From NCBI GenBank assembly GCA_025449115.1, contig JAHLKC010000041.1, forward strand, positions 62,001 to 126,000: a stretch of DNA of 64,000 bases, read 5' to 3'. Of the stretch, positions 46,155 to 58,269 are shown in pieces. Under the pieces are notes generated by a model. The model ran no database searches, was not told the origin of the DNA, and saw nothing but the letters and a program-made list of their open reading frames with translations. Origin of the DNA: Chytridium lagenaria (taxonomy: Eukaryota; Chytridiomycota; Chytridiomycetes; Chytridiales; Chytridiaceae). A program made the translations under genes and the position numbers. The stretch's first letter is position 1. Each line of letters begins with the position of its first letter.

Positions 46155-46442
46155 ATCGTCATCCTCGTCATGGCGAGACTTCTTGGGTGCCTTGGAACAT
46201 GTTGTTGTAGAATGTCAATGATAATGTCTCTGAGATTTTTTTTTTCTGTCATGCTTGTCCAAGGCCGTCATGGACTGTCTTACACATTATAAGTTGCGCT
46301 GGCGAAAAAAAGTGGCTCAGTAGGGATGTCCGTCGATCTCGGTGTCCAACGTATTACATCGAATCACTCAAACCCTCACTGGTGATATGAAGAATTCGCA
46401 TACAATAGTCGTCCATCTTCAGAAGGTGCTGTGTGTCATCGC

Positions 46443-49278
46443 ATGATCAGGATACTTTATCATGGGTCTCTGTTCGGACCCTTCACAGCGCCGAAAACAC
46501 ATCACGATATATGCTATGCCCTTAACATCCCGTCTAAACTTTGCCCAACTCTACAACCACTTCAAGTAAGGAAAGGACCCACATCTCGCTCCAAGAGTCG
46601 GGAAGGGCATGGGGAATTGAAAAGAAACGGGAAAGACAGCGTGCAGTTGGAGGGAAACACCGAGGATTGCCTCTGTAACGGGGATGATGTGGTCGCAGAG
46701 GGGGTCTACAAGATGTTGACAAAACAACCTTCATTGTCGAAACCTGGCCGAAATAAAGAAAAAGAAAAGGACCGTTTTGGCTCTCAAGATGATGGAAGAT
46801 CAAGAGGCCGGGCTTTTTCTTCGTCTCGGAATTTAGATTATAACGAGGCGACCCCCACGACGTCACAAGAGTCCCTGGCTTTACAACAGGACGTGTCAAG
46901 CTCACAGGAGTCGATGGATCGCTCTGCCCACAATATCTCCGCGACCGCCGCAAGGGCCTTGCACGAAAGAAGCGAGGATTCGGACAGCGCTAGCACACGC
47001 TCATCTTCTTCTAAACGTGAAGACAGTGAACGTTCTCGGAAGGGCAGGCCAAGATCTTTGACTGCAACTGTCAAATTGCAGCCCCCTCATGACAGTTTAG
47101 ACTCCCTAGACTCCCGAGCAGACACGTCGCTAGAATCTTTAAACGATGGTATAAAAATTTTATTCATTAACAGAAGTACCTAACATGTTCCGCGTGAAGC
47201 AAAGTACCCAGAAATTCAAGAGTCCACATTAATATCGGGCGAGAGTCTCGTTACGACGTCAATGCAATCGCTGGGAACCACTTCAACTGGAAGCAATATA
47301 TATTCCATTGACAAACTGGATGAAACATCGCCGCGAGAGTCTGTGGAGAGCTTACTAGATAAATCAACAGAATCTTTGGAATCAAGGAAGTTTTCTCAAG
47401 GACATTCACACCAAATACGAGCTAATTTACTTGAAAAAAAGAATGGCTTTAAATTGGACTGTAAAAATTACGCAAAGATGACTGCTACTAGATCCATGGA
47501 TGCAGCATCGGGTCGTTCTCGTTCACACTCCTTAGAATTGACTTTGAAACAAACACCTCCTTTTAAGCCTCATGGATTGAAATCATCTCCGTCAAGCTCT
47601 AGCACATCATCGGAAAGCGCTTCTCATGCATCTTCACGTAGCTCGTCCGTGAAACGGCACAGAAATACAAGTCCCGGTAAAGAAGATGACTCTTCCTCCA
47701 CAGCATCTTCATCAAACATTGACACATTCCGTGATGAATGGATGGCCCGCTTTAAGAAGGGTGAGATTGGGCAACGTCGTCACCACGGCGGTAGACGTGA
47801 AGGATCTCAGGGACAGTCACCTCGGCGTACCTCGCGGTCCGTACCTCGGTCGGGAGGGAGACCTGCTCTTATAACTTTAGTGGAAGGGAGTTCGGGAGAA
47901 GAAGATTGCCGACATCGGAACTTTGAAGAGTTTTCAAGACGAAAGGATGGGTTGCCAGATCTTCCTCGAAAACCTTTGACGGAAGAAGAGATGGAATCGG
48001 ATAGGGAGGAGAGAATATCATCGAGAGGTCAAAGGTCTAATCATCCTTATCGCGACACATTGAACGGAGAAAAAAGTTTGTCACGCAAATTGGAGCGACA
48101 ACGACATTCGCAGCGTCAGGATGATAGGTTTATTGAAGAAGATGATGATGATATGAGCCATATTGAAAGCGACACTGAATTTTCCGACCGCTTTCGTCAC
48201 TATCGCAAACACGAAGAAAAGCCTTTTAAATCTTCAGCGCCGCAAACATCACGAAAATCTGTTAGTTTCGCGTTTCCAAAACGACTTGGAAGGAGAATCA
48301 CCCCTTAGCACTGGAAAGCCACCCGATGAATCTACAATGACAGCTGGAATTGAGGCACTCGTTTCCGCTATATCTTCTCTCCCGCCTCGTTTACCTAAAG
48401 TACAATGCCGTGTTAAAAAGAAGGTCAATACTGCTTTGGAAACCGTTGACAAACTTATGTCAAGTCTCGCAAAAGCGGATAAGGGTAGATTTGGTTCCGC
48501 TGATTCTTCACGATTCCGAAACTCACGCCATGAGCCCCGCTCATCTCGTGGCCGTGGTGTGGGTGTCAGTTTGAAGCGGGATAACGCTGGTGACCGTGAT
48601 GGAGATTCTAGGGCTATTCACCGGCTTTCATATTTGGACGGGCTTTGACTATTTTGAAAGAAGTGTGGCTGTCGGCTTGGGAAAGTCGTGCACCTCTTAG
48701 TCGACATTATCACGTCTCGGATGTGACATCAATACCTGCTTTGCATTATGCTAAAATGTGCTTCATCGGTATCATCTCTGGAGGCGGCGTCAGTGAGCGT
48801 GTGGCGAATCCTAATGACATTGCGCCAACAGCTGCCCCGCTGTTTTCGACGATCAAGGTCATTGTCGCCTGGCCGTCGCGAGCATGTAGACATAGTTCAT
48901 GCAAGAGATAGCGGGTACCTTGTTCAATCTTTAAACCAGCCGTCCCAGATTGCAAGGAGGGATCACTATACACCAGCGTTCTTGTACTTGGCTTCGGGGT
49001 CGCGCTCCGGATCACCTGACCGGACGATATCGCCGACTCGAGATATTCGATGGAAGGCTGTTTTGCAGGATGTTCGGATTCAGTTCATGGAGGCAATGTT
49101 GAGGAACGGGTTACATAAGGATGAGGATATGGAGATTGCTTTGGACAACGTTGTGATGTCTTGTAAAGAGTGTTTGAGGGCAGAGGAGGAAAATGACGAC
49201 GATGATGATGGGGAATATGGGATGTACATTGAAGGTCGGGCGGAAAAGAAGATGTGGCAAAAGGTCAGGATGTTGTGA
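46443..49278 (+). CDS. Serine/arginine-rich low-complexity protein, unidentified
   Basis: A long, mostly disordered protein. Segments are SSSRNLDYNEATPTTSQESL, ASTRSSSSKREDSERSRK, PHDSLDSLDSRADTSLESLN (about 46820-47145), SSPSSSSTSSESASHASSRS (about 47590-47650), RDEWMARFKKGEIGQRR (about 47730-47780) and an acidic/basic mix to about 48290. A more ordered part follows: GIEALVSAISSLPPRLPKV and KKKVNTALETVDKLMSSLAK. The C-terminal helix is QDVRIQFMEAMLRNGLHKDE then a D-rich tail to TGA 49278. An intron is likely at about 47148-47200. Frame slips near 48295, 48650 and 48740 look like base errors. No known domain was recognised; SR-like dipeptides alone do not prove a splicing role. Confidence 0.5.
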
Positions 49279-49566
49279 GGAAGGAGTTCTCGATATGTGG
49301 AAGGGGTGCGTCGCGGTTTGAGTCCAAAGGAAAGAAAGGTGTCACTTGTTAATTTCGCTTGTTGACATTTCAACAATAATAAATGAGTTGACAATTTCAT
49401 AAAAGATGCATCAACAGAACGTTTACCGCAGAAGAGCGCATGAGCGCTTCAAGGATCATCGTCGTCATCCACGGGTAGCTCTGCGTTGTCATCATTTTCC
49501 AGAGTATCTTCGGAGGCTATCATCAGTGCTGAAGTCAAGAGGAAGAAGGTCGTAACTTCACCATCC

Positions 49567-51282
49567 ATGTTGGCGCTGGCCAAAAAGGAAGTTGGTGCTG
49601 TTGATGTTACAACCAAAGTCGATTCAACCACATCTTCGCAATTTCTGGGACGGATCTCATTCTAATGTAAGAAAACTCTCATCAGGGCCTCCCGCTCCAT
49701 TGTCTTCTACTTCCCGGAGCTCCAACGCCAGCGCAGCCGACCACAATCCCAAGGTATCCGCAGGCGGCCTAGCGAGAACAATCTAGGAGAAAAGTTGAGA
49801 CTTCCAAAGATTACAACAACAAGAAATCCGCACAGCCACATTGCTTCGACCTTAGGGACCGCAGAGAGTACGTTGAAACAAGGAAAGTCCGGACAGAGTT
49901 CCACCTCGTCATCACGACCCGGATCCGGCTCTACCCGCGCTAAGAAAGTCGAAAAGCTTACAAGCCAAGCTGCACGTAGAGATGGACATGTAGGGTTAAG
50001 TCAGCAAGAATTTTCAAGGGAGCCGTCGATGAATGCAGGTCTCCGTACAGCGGTGTTTGAGAGGACAGCGAGCCAGGCCAGTTTTTTTCGAAAGGGAAGA
50101 TGTGCAGGATGACGAGAGTTTGGACAAAACTGTTCCAAAGCCGCTGTCAAGAGTAAGGGAATCTATGTTAACATGGAATTGCTTATAAATTTTGATAGCG
50201 GCGGATTTAAATGGACGGATATCTATTGATTTAATGTTGTCGAAAAATATCATAAACTCTGAAGAACTTTCACACGACGAAGCGTAAGGAATTTCATTTT
50301 TAAAAAAACATAATGTAACTCCTGCTTTCCGCTAGTCTCGATTATCTCTCCCATTTATCGCACATCCGACTTGATCGATGTGAAATACGATTTATTGACG
50401 GACTCTCCAACATAACCTCGATCACTCACTTGTACCTACAGCATGTTAGTCGAATTATTTATTTACTGATATTAATGTGCAAAGAACATGATATCCATGA
50501 TCGAGAATCTCAGCGAACTCACCAACTTGAGATTCCTCGCCCTTTCGGACAACACAAATATGCACAGTATCGGGACTAAAGGGATTGACAAAGCTAAAGT
50601 TCATTGACCTTGCGAGAAACCTTATCGTGGATGTAAAGCCAGGTAAATTAACCTACATGCGCGTTAAACTTTGATTTCCTCACCTCTTTCGCCTTTAGAC
50701 GAACTTCCAAAATCACTGCAATACGTCATCTTCGCCGAAAACCCCGTCATCTTTCCCCGGATTACCGCCTTAAAACTTATCGCTGACCTTCCAAATATAT
50801 TTGAGATATGATGAAGTTAAGATTACGAAGCAAGAAAGAAACCTTGCAAAAGAATGTCTTCGAATTGTAAGCTGACTGTGTGGATTGATTCTTACAAAGT
50901 TCTCCAGAAGCAGTGAATCAGACCTAGATGCAAGCGACGATGATGACTCTGCGGATGAAAAACCCACCAGTGATCAATTAATTATAGCAAAGGACGTGTC
51001 GCCAATTTTTGTGAAGCAGAGTTCAGAGGTTACGCTTTTCGAACACGAGATCTCTTCCCCATTCTCAAAAACGGTGCAAGATCTTATAGCAAGGTCTAAG
51101 GAACGACAACAAAAGGTTGTACAATCACAAGAAAATTACCCAACGTGTTTTAGATTACAACAGATTATTCGTCAAGATTAAGTGACATCAAGGCAAAACT
51201 GAAGGAGTCAAGTCGAAGAAGGGTTGAGGAGATTCGAAAACGTATCCATGACCTAGAATTGGACGGGATATCGATTAAATAA
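49567..51282 (+). CDS. Leucine-rich-repeat protein, LRRC46-like
   Basis: A disordered Ser/Arg-rich N-terminus (about 49567-50130) precedes an SDS22-type LRR block split by 45-60 nt introns: RISIDLMLSKNIINSEEL, LSHIRLDRCEIRFIDGLSNI, THLYLQHN, MISMIENLSELTNLRFLAL, LKFIDLARNLIVDV and LPKSLQYVIFAENP (50190-50760). The tail is acidic then basic (ESDLDASDDDDSADE, then RRRVEEIRKRIHDLELDGI) and ends at TAA 51282. This LRR pattern with the LPKSL..V.F..NP close resembles LRRC46, a sperm-flagellum protein in animals. Together with DYNC2LI1 and CATIP it points to flagellar gene content. The true start is unclear because of two frame slips before 49800. A T7 run at 50082-50088 breaks the frame. Confidence 0.6.
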
Positions 51283-51371
51283 TATAATTATGTAATCTAT
51301 GAAATGGTCCCATCTTGAACCAGGTTAATGATACATGAGCAACAAAAAGAGGCCAGGCAAACTTTATCTCT

Positions 51372-52959
51372 TCATCTTTTTGCTTTGACCCCCCGTGTTC
51401 CTGCGCTTGTGCTTGCAGTGGGTGTCTTTTTCCCAACACTCCAGGACGACGTGCTGGCGCTTTTAATGATGGGTTTAGCAGCAACGTCTGGCTTCGTAAC
51501 TTTTCTTTGAGACAATTTCGGTTTCTGAGCAATGTCCTCAGGGATGAAGTGGGAATCACCTCCTTTAACGCTTCTGGCTCGTTGTCTTCTTCTTCAGAGT
51601 TGTTCTTTCTTTTCGCGCCTTTTCGCGTTCATCTTGATAGGAGCAAGAGCCGTTGCCTTGATATTGTCGCTAGATATCTTAGGCGTCTCTTTTGCAGGCG
51701 GTTTCTCGTCGTAAGTAATAGTTATTTCCTTTCGGATTTCTAAATGTCTGTTTTCCCTTTTGTTGTGTCGCAACCTCATCGTCAGGCTCAGCGTTCACAG
51801 AAGCTCCAAACTTGTGGCGATTTGACTTTACGGGCACCGTCCCTGTAACCGTGATGCAAGTGAGCCGGCACGCGGCGTCGTATTGGCCGACAGGCGTAGC
51901 TGATGGAAGGGCAGCATTTTTGACTAATGCAGGTTGCGACGGATCTTTGAGTGTGGTGGTTGAGAAGTCTTCAGAAGATGTGATGGAGCGAACCTGTGCG
52001 ATGGTGGCATCTAAATCCCAGACACGAACACCACCAGCAGAGGAGCACGTGACCAAGATAGGAGTACGTTGTGCAATTTCAACACCGGATGCAGGTAAAA
52101 CTGAGGCATAGTCCAAGCCCTTGATACGTGCATTGTGTCCGGAATTCCACCGCGCAAGCAACTCGCCTTTTTGAATACCCCAAACACCAATGCTGCCATT
52201 TTCTCCACCAGCTACGACAGACTCTGTCTCCTCGCCTTCATTCAATTTGACGGTTGACATAGTGATGTCGTTGAACCTTCCATGACCAGAAACTGTGCAG
52301 ACTTCTGAGCCATCGTGTGTTCCGTACACCCGAATGACTGTACCTCGGGCTGATAGAATTGCATAGTGATCACCAGATGGGCTCCAAACAACCTTCTCAG
52401 CCGGTCCATCTTTCACTCTCAGCGTGTAGGCGCAACAGTTTGCCTTAGTTAGATCCCAGAGCTTCAAGTATCGGTCATCTCCACAGTCAGCAGCATTCGT
52501 CCAGACGGATGGATGGCAAGGGATCTCACAGCAGCCTTGTGGCCTGTGAGGTATCTAAAAGTTCCCAATCTTTAGTCCGGATCACACCGACAGTACCGTC
52601 TTCTGAGGCCGTGAGCAAATGTGTTTTTTCAAAGAAGACTACGCCAGTGATGGATCCGGTGTGGTGCATGAGACTACCGATTTCTTTTCTGAGTTAAGTC
52701 GTAAAGACGCACATGCTCGTCGGTAGATCCGGTGGCAAGATGTCGGCTGCCAGGTTGAACAGCAACACACTTGATGCTTGAGATGTGAGCAGGATAGATG
52801 TAGACTGGGGTCAATTCTGCCGAATTTGAGCCATTCAAATCCATTCTTTCGCTGGATGCTGAAGGCATAGGAAGTCGTCCATCGATGCCGTAGAGCAAAC
52901 GCTCATATGAGCCCGCAACTAGGTGAAAGTCGGCTGTAACTTCTGGCTTGGTGCCTCAT
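51372..52959 (-). CDS. MAK11: MAK11 / PAK1IP1-like WD40 protein
   Basis: A nucleolar WD40 propeller required for 60S ribosomal subunit assembly in yeast (Mak11); the animal homologue PAK1IP1 also binds PAK1. Blades are seen as ADFHLVAGSYERLLYG (about 52935-52885), HISSIKCVAVQPGSRHLATG then DEHVRLYDL, GSITGVVFFEKTHLLTASED, WELLRYLTGHKAAVRSLAIH then RMLLTVGDDRYLKLWDL, VVWSPSGDHYAILS, SVVAGGENGSIGVWGI, and ITCSSAGGVRVWDL-like (about 52050). The C-terminal tail is lysine/alanine-rich (AKRREKKEQL, KPDVAAKPIIKSA) and ends at TGA 51372-51374 through two frame slips, as in the basic tail of the family. The start ATG is not certain; 52959 is the nearest. Confidence 0.85.
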
Positions 52960-53078
52960 TACTCGTTGGGGTTTTTTTTTTTTCCTTTCGAAGAAAGTAA
53001 TAAGGTGTGACAAGTTGAGCAGATGGAAACTGTCGTTCACCCAAACTGAATGCTCAAGCAGGCATTAAAACGTGAATA

Positions 53079-53117
53079 CGCATCTAGCGAGTAATGAATG
53101 CATCTAGCGAGTAATGG
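53079..53117. repeat. Two tandem copies of a 20-bp unit
   Basis: GCATCTAGCGAGTAATG occurs at about 53080 and again at about 53100. It lies in the promoter gap between the divergent MAK11 and OSH3 genes. Confidence 0.7.
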
Positions 53118-53460
53118 CACTTCCATTCGGCGTTGCGTTTACTTTGGCGCACTTTTAACAAGTTTTAGGATTATATATCGGATGCCATTTTTCTTGTCAT
53201 GAGAAGTACGCGCATCCTTACTTCGCAGCGCGTCACTCCCTATTGCAGTAGGTGTGCAAGATACAGTGATGGGCAGGTGGTATGGTTGCTTGCTCATGAT
53301 AGCATGGCAGTCAAGGCCATTTCAACTCTAATAAGAGAACAATCGTCCGTGTGACGTACGTATTAACGGCCATCTGCCCTACCCACCCTCAATAAACAAC
53401 GATCAGCCGTCGTTGCGGGCACCTCATACCCTCTCGACGTTGTCAACGCTCGCTTCATCA

Positions 53461-56400
53461 ATGCAGGAAGTTACCATTAAGGTAGGCATCTTAAGTGATC
53501 CATTATGGAGATCAATAAGCCTCTTGTTCTCATGCATGCATTCACTTTACATCAGCCAAGGAGTGCCTTCAAGCACTACGTCACTGTAGATGCAGCGGGG
53601 AAAGAACTATGCTGGAACTTTTGCACACGAAAGAAGAATATCTCGTTTGGGCTCTACAAGAAATCGGATGCTCTTAACGAGCAGGTTTATGGGCTCATAA
53701 TAAAGTGTTTCCACGATCTAACGCTTCCCTTTCATGTCGCATTTTAGTTGGCCGGAAAGACAAGTCCGAATGGAACTCCATTGCAAGGTACTAGTCCGTC
53801 CATGGCTTTCCGTCCCAGCGTAAACAGGAGCTCTGATAACCTCGCGGACGCCTCCAAGGACGTCGACTGCATTGAGGGTGAGTTTTTGAGTTTGCATGCC
53901 TATGGGTATTCTAAATAGCTTCGGCATTCCAGCAGCCAGATGTAATGAGTTCATCAGCCTCATCCAAATCGTCAAGCTTACTGGACGTTGGCGACTCTGG
54001 GGTAGGGGGCGGAGTGTCTCCCTCTCAAATGTCGCGAAAGCTCTCGGCTGCTGGACCACAAGGTCCAGGGAAAACAGCATGGGATCCGGAACTTGTTGAA
54101 TTAATACCGATTGCGCATTACGACTCATCAAAGTTTACTATCAAGGGACAGTTCGTTGTGGAGGATGCAGGGACTTAGTAAGAAGCACGCGTTTAGGATT
54201 AACTTTTGACCTTCTTCAGCGTTCTTCTCTTCGACAATACGTTCTCAGTGTATGTTTAAGCCAAATACACTGTTTGATTCTGACCTAGCTTAGAAACACG
54301 TCGAAAAAACTCTTCTTTTTCGTTGCGATCCGCGATGTAGAACCCACCTGCGATTCCCATAAAAAAGTCCGTGGAAGGGTGGATTTTGAAAAAGGCAACA
54401 GGAAAATGCAAGGTTATGCCAAAAGATGGCTGAAGATTGATGCAGACGGCAACCTATCATATTATAAGATACCTGGAAGGTAAGCTTTTCTAACGCATTT
54501 TTTCTAATTGAAATTCAGTGAGAGTCGTGGATATGTATCTCTTCTCGAGCTGCAGTGAGTTAGATCATGGTATGTCAATTCCTTGTACTTTATTCATTTT
54601 ATGCAGATCACCTTCTTATCGACATCGACTCTGGAGATGATTTGATGCACTTAAGGCCATAACGCCTCAAGACTTCCAGATGTGGGTTAGTGCACTGCAA
54701 AGCCATGCCGAAGCAAAAACAGCCAATTTGGAGACGGAGTATGATTGCAGCAGTTGCTGGTTCTAATGCTTTCAACAATGACGCGGACCATAAATGGCAA
54801 GGTTTTAAGGTCCGAATCGTTCCCTATCACTGAGTGGACGAAGGAAGGATGTTAATGGAAGCGGAGCGTCTGGGTTTGGGATCACTGAGGGGATGTGGAA
54901 GCTTTACAGCGAAGCGCCGAACGATTGTGAATACTTGAACCGTGAGCTGTCAAAAATGAAAGACTTGATCGATTCTTCGCGAAGTCGCATTGATAACAAA
55001 ACGCAGTGGAAAGGTTGTTTTGGTTTGTTTTGTTTTTTTCGATCTGAGAGTGATTTTAAATTCGTTAAAGACTTTACCTTAATTTTAGGATCAATTTCGG
55101 ATGTATCGGCAGGTGTTCTCGCAAATAGTATTTCCATGCAACGAAACCTCACAGTTACGGCCAATCCGTTCGCATGCCCGTGAACGTGCTTCAGTCGCAC
55201 TTCGTCAAACCGAACTTTCTTCGCGCAGCCGTCGCAGACAATAACCGCATCCGTCGTAAATTCGGTCTGGAAACCGTCTCTGTAACAACTTTTCCAACAG
55301 CAATCGGGTCCATCGCTTCCAGTATTCGCGGTGCTCGTGCGCATAACATGTCGGGATCTTCTTCAATTCGCGATGACGTCTTTTTTGATGCCGAAGAACC
55401 TGAGACAGTATGAGAGCGACGAGGAAGATGAGGAGGATGAATTCTATGACGTCAGAGTATTTGGATAATGATGATGAGGTGCTTGTAACAATGAGGAGGT
55501 GAGGAGGATTGGGAGATGGTGTTTACGACGACGAAGATGACGACGGATGAGAAATTTGATGACGCAAAGGTTACAAATGAAATTGTTCAGTCTCCGACGG
55601 CATTCTCAGATCCAGTACCATTAGCGAGTGTCTCCAATGAAGTTAAACCCCCCGTTGCAGAAAACCATGCCGAAGATATTGCAGCGACATCACTTCCACA
55701 GCCAAACCCCAGGAGAAGTGGTTGATTCTGAGCCCGCAGAAACTCTGCCTCCTTATGAACCGTTAATGTCAACGGAAAAGCTGGGCACCATACCTTCGGC
55801 CGGAGCCCAAGGGACCAATTACTCGCCGGAAAGCCCTACCCGCACCTACAGTCTCTATGGAAAATATCAGCATTCTATCAATTTTGCGAAACAACGTAAT
55901 TTAATTTTCTATATTGTTAGCTGATCATTATTCGACTGCAGGTTGGAAAGGATCTTTCCACAGTGGCTATGCCTATTGCTTTGAACGAGCCTTTGAATCT
56001 GTTGCAAAAACTTGCTGAGGAATTGGAATACTATGAACTTCTTGAAGAGGCGGGGAAAACGGAAGATCCCTTGAATAGAATCATAATGGCTGCTTTTGCT
56101 GTATCAGGCTACGCGTCAACAGTCAACCGAGCAGGGCGAAAACCTGTAGGTGTCTTCTACTTTTACTGCCAATACAAATATCACTTACATTCTGTTTAAC
56201 TCAGTTCAACCCTCTTCTTGGTGAGACATTTGAGTGTATTCGTGAAGACAAAAACTTCCGATTTGTCTCCGAAAAGGTCAGCCATCATCCACCCATCATG
56301 GCGTGTTTTGCGGAATCCGAGAACTACAGGTTTTTCCAGGACAACCTTGTCAAAACCAAGTTCTGGGGGAAATCGATGGAGCTCATTCCTTCAGGGACAG

Positions 56401-57282
56401 GTAAATTTCATTATATATTTGCAATGCTGACACGATGCAGTCCATGTCGAGCTCCCGAAAGTTTCCGATCAGTATTCTTGGTCCAAAGGTAGCTAGTTTT
56501 TTATAAAGTTTCGAATGCTAATGTTTAGTTACAACGTGCATGCGAAATGTCTTTTCGAGTGGAAGGTATCTTGAGCACTACGGCACGATGAAAATTACCA
56601 GCCACAACTCCGGTAAATATCTGCCCGATCTTCTTAGAGCTAACTTATGTATGAAGGCCATACCTGTCAACTGACATTTAAAGAATCTGGCTACTTTACT
56701 AGCGCAAAAAACGAAGTCGTCGGCACAGTATTCGCATCCAGCGGCGAAGAAATAGCATGGCTCAGGTTTTTATTATTTACATGAATCACAATTAATAAGT
56801 TTAGCGGCAAATGGGATGACTCATTATGCCGATTTAATAAGGCTACACCCAACAAGTTAGAGGTGATTTGGAGGGCAAAACCGTGCCCACCCAATTATCA
56901 GCAAATGTACGGGTTCACGTCTTTTGCTGTGGAGCTGAACGAGATCACACCGGACATCGCGAGTCTTTTGCCGAACACGGACACGCGGTTCCGTACTGAT
57001 CAGAGGATGTACGAAGAGGTAATGATAGATTCCAATTATTGGTGGTATTAACCATAACAGGGCAAATTAAATGAAGCCGAGGCTGAAAAACTTAGACTTG
57101 AGCAGAAGCAAAGAGAGTATAGAAAAAAGTTGGAGGCGGAAGGTGTAAAATGGATCCCGCAGTGGTTTGAGGAGGTTCCTGCGGATCCTATTGCGGGGGG
57201 TGAAAGCATAACAGTGTGGCGGTACAAAGGCGGGTATTTTGAAAGTCGTGGCAATTTTGAGACCAAGATCGAGCTTTGGTGA
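53461..57282 (+). CDS. OSH3: Oxysterol-binding protein, Osh3-type (GOLD-PH-ORD)
   Basis: A lipid-transfer protein of ER-plasma-membrane contacts. A tiny first exon MQEVTIK (53461-53481) joins to a GOLD domain ([21 protein letters not shown], about 53600-53660, and later FLFDNTFS). A PH domain follows ([34 protein letters not shown], about 54360-54470, [14 protein letters not shown] at about 54670). After a disordered region with an acidic part (about 55380-55560) comes the [23 protein letters not shown], the family motif EKVSHHPP (about 56268-56291), [51 protein letters not shown] and [10 protein letters not shown], ending KIELW-stop at 57282. GOLD-PH-ORD order is the fungal Osh3 layout. Many short introns; frame slips near 54400, 54740, 55190 and 55410. 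Confidence 0.87.
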
Positions 57283-57697
57283 GGTGATTGAGCTTTAGTG
57301 AGGTGATTGAGTATTATATGAATGCCATATTATTTTGATATTTAGAATGTAGAGTAAATCATTGTCGATTTTTGATCGCATGAGTGGCTTTCTACACCTT
57401 GTTTATCTTGCCATCTCCTGTCATAAAAGGACAAGGACAATCAACCTTTCTCAGCATTATCCTCATTTTTATACGCATATTTCAACAGACTTGAAAAAGT
57501 GGCAGAAGTAAGAGTCCAGCGGATCATCCGCTAAAGAACGTGATGGAAAACAAATGAATATCACCCACGTTGTGCCAAATTAAAAAAATCATTAAGCGGA
57601 AAAAAGGGCAAAACTTTCTTAATAATAATTAAATCTCTGTCACTCACACAAGGCACACCGTTCTCCATCCAACCTCTCAAGCTCATCATCATTCCTA
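57283..57697. promoter_or_regulatory. Intergenic gap OSH3 to MIX17
   Basis: About 415 bp, tandem-oriented neighbours. A directly repeated GTGAGGTGATTGAG at 57278-57312 follows the OSH3 stop. The part upstream of MIX17 is A/T-rich with a pyrimidine-rich stretch before 57698. Confidence 0.4.
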
Positions 57698-58269
57698 ATG
57701 GCCCGTCAATCTAGCCGTCGTTCTGCCCCCGCGCGCTCTGCTCCTCCTCCCGCGCCCCGTCCTTCCGCCCAAGTCCCTGCTCAAGCTGCACCTGCCCAAC
57801 CGCCTATGGTTCCGCAGCAGGCTCAACCCCAGCAGCCCGTGAGTGCCATGACAACTCCCTACCAACAATGCATGCGAACACCCAATGCTAACCTCGTATA
57901 TCTGTATTATAGGGTATGTTCGCTCAGATGGCAACCACCGCAGCAGGTGTCAGTCGGAAGTGCTGTGGTGAGTACACATACCGAAATCATCAACTGGAAA
58001 ATACGATCGCTTATCATTTAACTATTAGGGCCACACCATCGGTGCTGGCTCACTGGTCTTTTCAGCGGCGGTAGCCGTGAACCCGCTCCCAGCAGCAACA
58101 GCAAGCCGCCCCCGTCCAGCAATCCCAATACAACGGCCAAAGCGTTTGCGAGCCGGATTCGAGGGCATTCCAGGCTTGTCTCGACAAGAACCCGACGGAT
58201 ATCAATGCTTGCCAGTTCTACCTTGATATGTGGAAGCAGTGCCAGGCTAACAACAGGCAGTGGGCTTAA
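57698..58269 (+). CDS. MIX17: Mix17 / CHCHD2-CHCHD10 family intermembrane-space protein
   Basis: A twin CX9C protein imported by Mia40. The N-terminus is Arg/Ser/Ala/Pro-rich (MARQSSRRSAPARSAPPP) and Gln/Pro-rich. Then comes the conserved hydrophobic Gly-rich helix GMFAQMATTAAG, VGSAVGHTIGAGLTGLFSGG (about 57913-58075), and the CHCH domain CEPDSRAFQACLDKN and INACQFYLDMWKQC (about 58147-58242), with both CX9C pairs intact, to TAA 58267-58269. Introns at about 57840-57912 and 57967-58030. Frame slips near 57950 and 58080 sit in short repeats. The family acts in respiratory-chain and cristae homeostasis. Confidence 0.88.
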
